Below are positions 14,405-15,609 of a stretch of 15,609 nt of DNA, one piece after another (positions within the stretch are counted from its first letter, which is position 1; each line of letters starts with the position of its first letter). A program made the position numbers and the translations under genes. This DNA comes from Myxococcales bacterium (GTDB lineage Bacteria > Myxococcota > Polyangia > Fen-1088), in NCBI GenBank assembly GCA_003159055.1, contig PMLH01000536.1:1-15609 (forward strand), given 5' to 3'. Under the pieces are notes generated by a model, which worked only from the letters and a program-made list of their open reading frames with translations, did no database searches and had not been told where the DNA came from.

Positions 14405-15609
14405 TCATCTCTCAATCGCGCCGATGTCCGGCTGCGAATCCCGCAACTTCCCGTTCAGATCGGTGCTGGGGCTGTTGGCCGGATCTCCGGCATTCAGCAA
14501 GGGTGAACCTGCAGCCGGCGTGAAATCGGTCGGCGGATTTGAAAACATCGGATCGGTCAGCTTCGAGTGGTTGTCCAAACCGCTGAGGGCTTGCCACGCG
14601 GCGAGGGTCATTGCGCTTGAGCCAGGGGCGCTGGCCCAATGGGCATTCGACGGAATCTCGCAGATGTTGTAGTCGACCGAGATCATGGCCGACGCTGGGC
14701 TCGACGGCAGTCCGTAGCAGAGGTTGTCGGAGGTCCCGGCCTTGGTGGCCACGAAGTAGATGGCGTTGTTTTCCAGTGTGTGGCCGGTCCCGGACGAGAC
14801 CGAGATGCCTTTGCCCGAGGTCGCAGTCTCGGTGAAGTAGATGGTATTGTTGCGGACCACGGTATTGTTGGTGGGGTCGTCGAGCTGGCCGTCCGAACGT
14901 GAGTAGCCAGAATCGCCCGACGCGCGGGGCTTTTCCCCTCCCAGCGTGATGCCGTTGCCGCTTTTGTCGATCACAACGAGATTGTTCTCAATCAAGCAGC
15001 CGGTGCAGTTGTCGTTCTCGCTGCCCGTGTTTCCTAGGCCTTTGATGGTGTTGCCCCGAATGACAGTGTTGCGGAACCAGCAGCCGTAGGCGTAGGCACC
15101 GCATCCGACGCCAGGTCCCCAACAGGCATCCGTGGAACTGACAGCGTCGACGGTGTTGTTTTCGATCACCACGTTCTTGTGGCGACCGTGCACCACCAGG
15201 GGTGCTCCCTTGCACTGGACGGTGCTGTGGTGGATTTGGTTGCGACTGAAACGCATACCGGTAGTCTCGTGCACAACGTTGGTTCCGTTCACGGTCCATT
15301 CCTGCGACGCAAAATAGACCGAGTGCGTGGTCGCATTGCGGACGCCATTGTTGTCGAAGTAACTGTCCTCGATCGCGCAGTTGTCGCACACGGCGATGTA
15401 GCCGATGTTGCTGTTGTTGGTGATGTGCGAGCTTCGCAGAACGATGTTGGCAGGCGTGCCGAAGTCGGGCTGGTCGCCGCCAGACATGTTGACCGAGATG
15501 TTGAAGCCATCCATGGAAAGATTGCACAGGTCGACGTCGGTGGTCTCGTTCCAGAAAAAGATCGCGGTATCGGTCAACGTTCCGTGCAGGTCCAAATTGA
15601 AAACGCGGA
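14405..15609 (-). CDS. Cys-rich right-handed parallel beta-helix protein (5' end outside window)
   Basis: About 400 residues are visible; the frame is open through base 15609, so the N-terminus and any signal peptide lie beyond the window. The sequence is a run of PbH1-type beta-helix coils rich in Asn: ANIVLRSSHITNNSNIGYIA, CAIEDSYFDNNGV, KNVVIENNTVDAVSS, NTVIRGNTIKGLG, CLIENNLVVID, NTVVRNNTIYFTE and HTLENNAIYFV. The C-terminus (FTPAAGSPLLNAGDPA, then D-L-N-G-K-L-R-D and PDIGAIER) is the 'SPaIdAG...D..G..R...DIGAyE' ending common to choice-of-anchor/beta-helix surface proteins. Eleven cysteines, several as CxxC, suggest disulfides in an exported protein. Such proteins often bind or cleave polysaccharides; no catalytic residues could be assigned. 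Confidence 0.85.
   Translation of the reverse strand, partial: RVFNLDLHGTLTDTAIFFWNETTDVDLCNLSMDGFNISVNMSGGDQPDFGTPANIVLRSSHITNNSNIGYIAVCDNCAIEDSYFDNNGVRNATTHSVYFASQEWTVNGTNVVHETTGMRFSRNQIHHSTVQCKGAPLVVHGRHKNVVIENNTVDAVSSTDACWGPGVGCGAYAYGCWFRNTVIRGNTIKGLGNTGSENDNCTGCLIENNLVVIDKSGNGITLGGEKPRASGDSGYSRSDGQLDDPTNNTVVRNNTIYFTETATSGKGISVSSGTGHTLENNAIYFVATKAGTSDNLCYGLPSSPASAMISVDYNICEIPSNAHWASAPGSSAMTLAAWQALSGLDNHSKLTDPMFSNPPTDFTPAAGSPLLNAGDPANSPSTDLNGKLRDSQPDIGAIER

Overview
This GC-rich window from a bacterial chromosome carries a fragment of the division/cell-wall (dcw) cluster, with cell-envelope, redox and housekeeping genes on both sides. The gene content suggests a delta-proteobacterium or Myxococcota-type Gram-negative. 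Pointers are three lipobox-bearing lipoproteins (one with a long Asp/Ala/Pro linker), an OmpA-type peptidoglycan-binding lipoprotein, an Rrf2 regulator with a Cys cluster, frequent GTG starts, and FtsZ with a long Pro/Ala/Ser-rich linker. This taxonomic guess is an inference from gene style; no rRNA or tRNA is visible.

Left part (1-4060): the window opens inside the 3' end of an AAA/DUF4143-type ATPase. Facing it is a 769-residue lipoprotein with four CxxCH haem sites and four DxDxDG-type calcium-binding loops. A 75-bp divergent intergenic region separates that gene from a gene for a three-module RidA-fold protein resembling FkbO/Hyg5 chorismatases. An Rrf2 regulator with a cysteine cluster follows on the same strand.

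Middle (4570-7800): a 13-bp tandem-repeat patch lies at the convergent junction between the Rrf2 gene and a lipid-anchored rhodanese. The rhodanese is divergent from an OmpA-domain coiled-coil lipoprotein, which is followed by murC.

Division block (7800-12722): the expected murB and ddl are not between murC and ftsQ. In their place is an antiparallel spermidine-synthase-like methyltransferase gene. Then come ftsQ, ftsA and ftsZ on the + strand. A 192-bp ftsA-ftsZ gap holds two helically phased A-tracts. FtsQ is a membrane divisome protein; FtsA tethers the FtsZ ring to the membrane; MurC makes UDP-MurNAc-L-Ala for the wall that this machinery builds.

Right part (12744-15609): smpB (trans-translation) and a class III-like PPK2 polyphosphate kinase, then a convergent gene, cut by the window edge, for a secreted-looking, cysteine-rich parallel beta-helix protein.

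I found no CRISPR array, insertion sequence, prophage or recognisable defence operon. The best leads are the multihaem/EF-hand lipoprotein with its overlapping leader ORF, the three-module RidA-like protein, the interrupted dcw cluster, the 13-bp repeats and the phased A-tracts before ftsZ.
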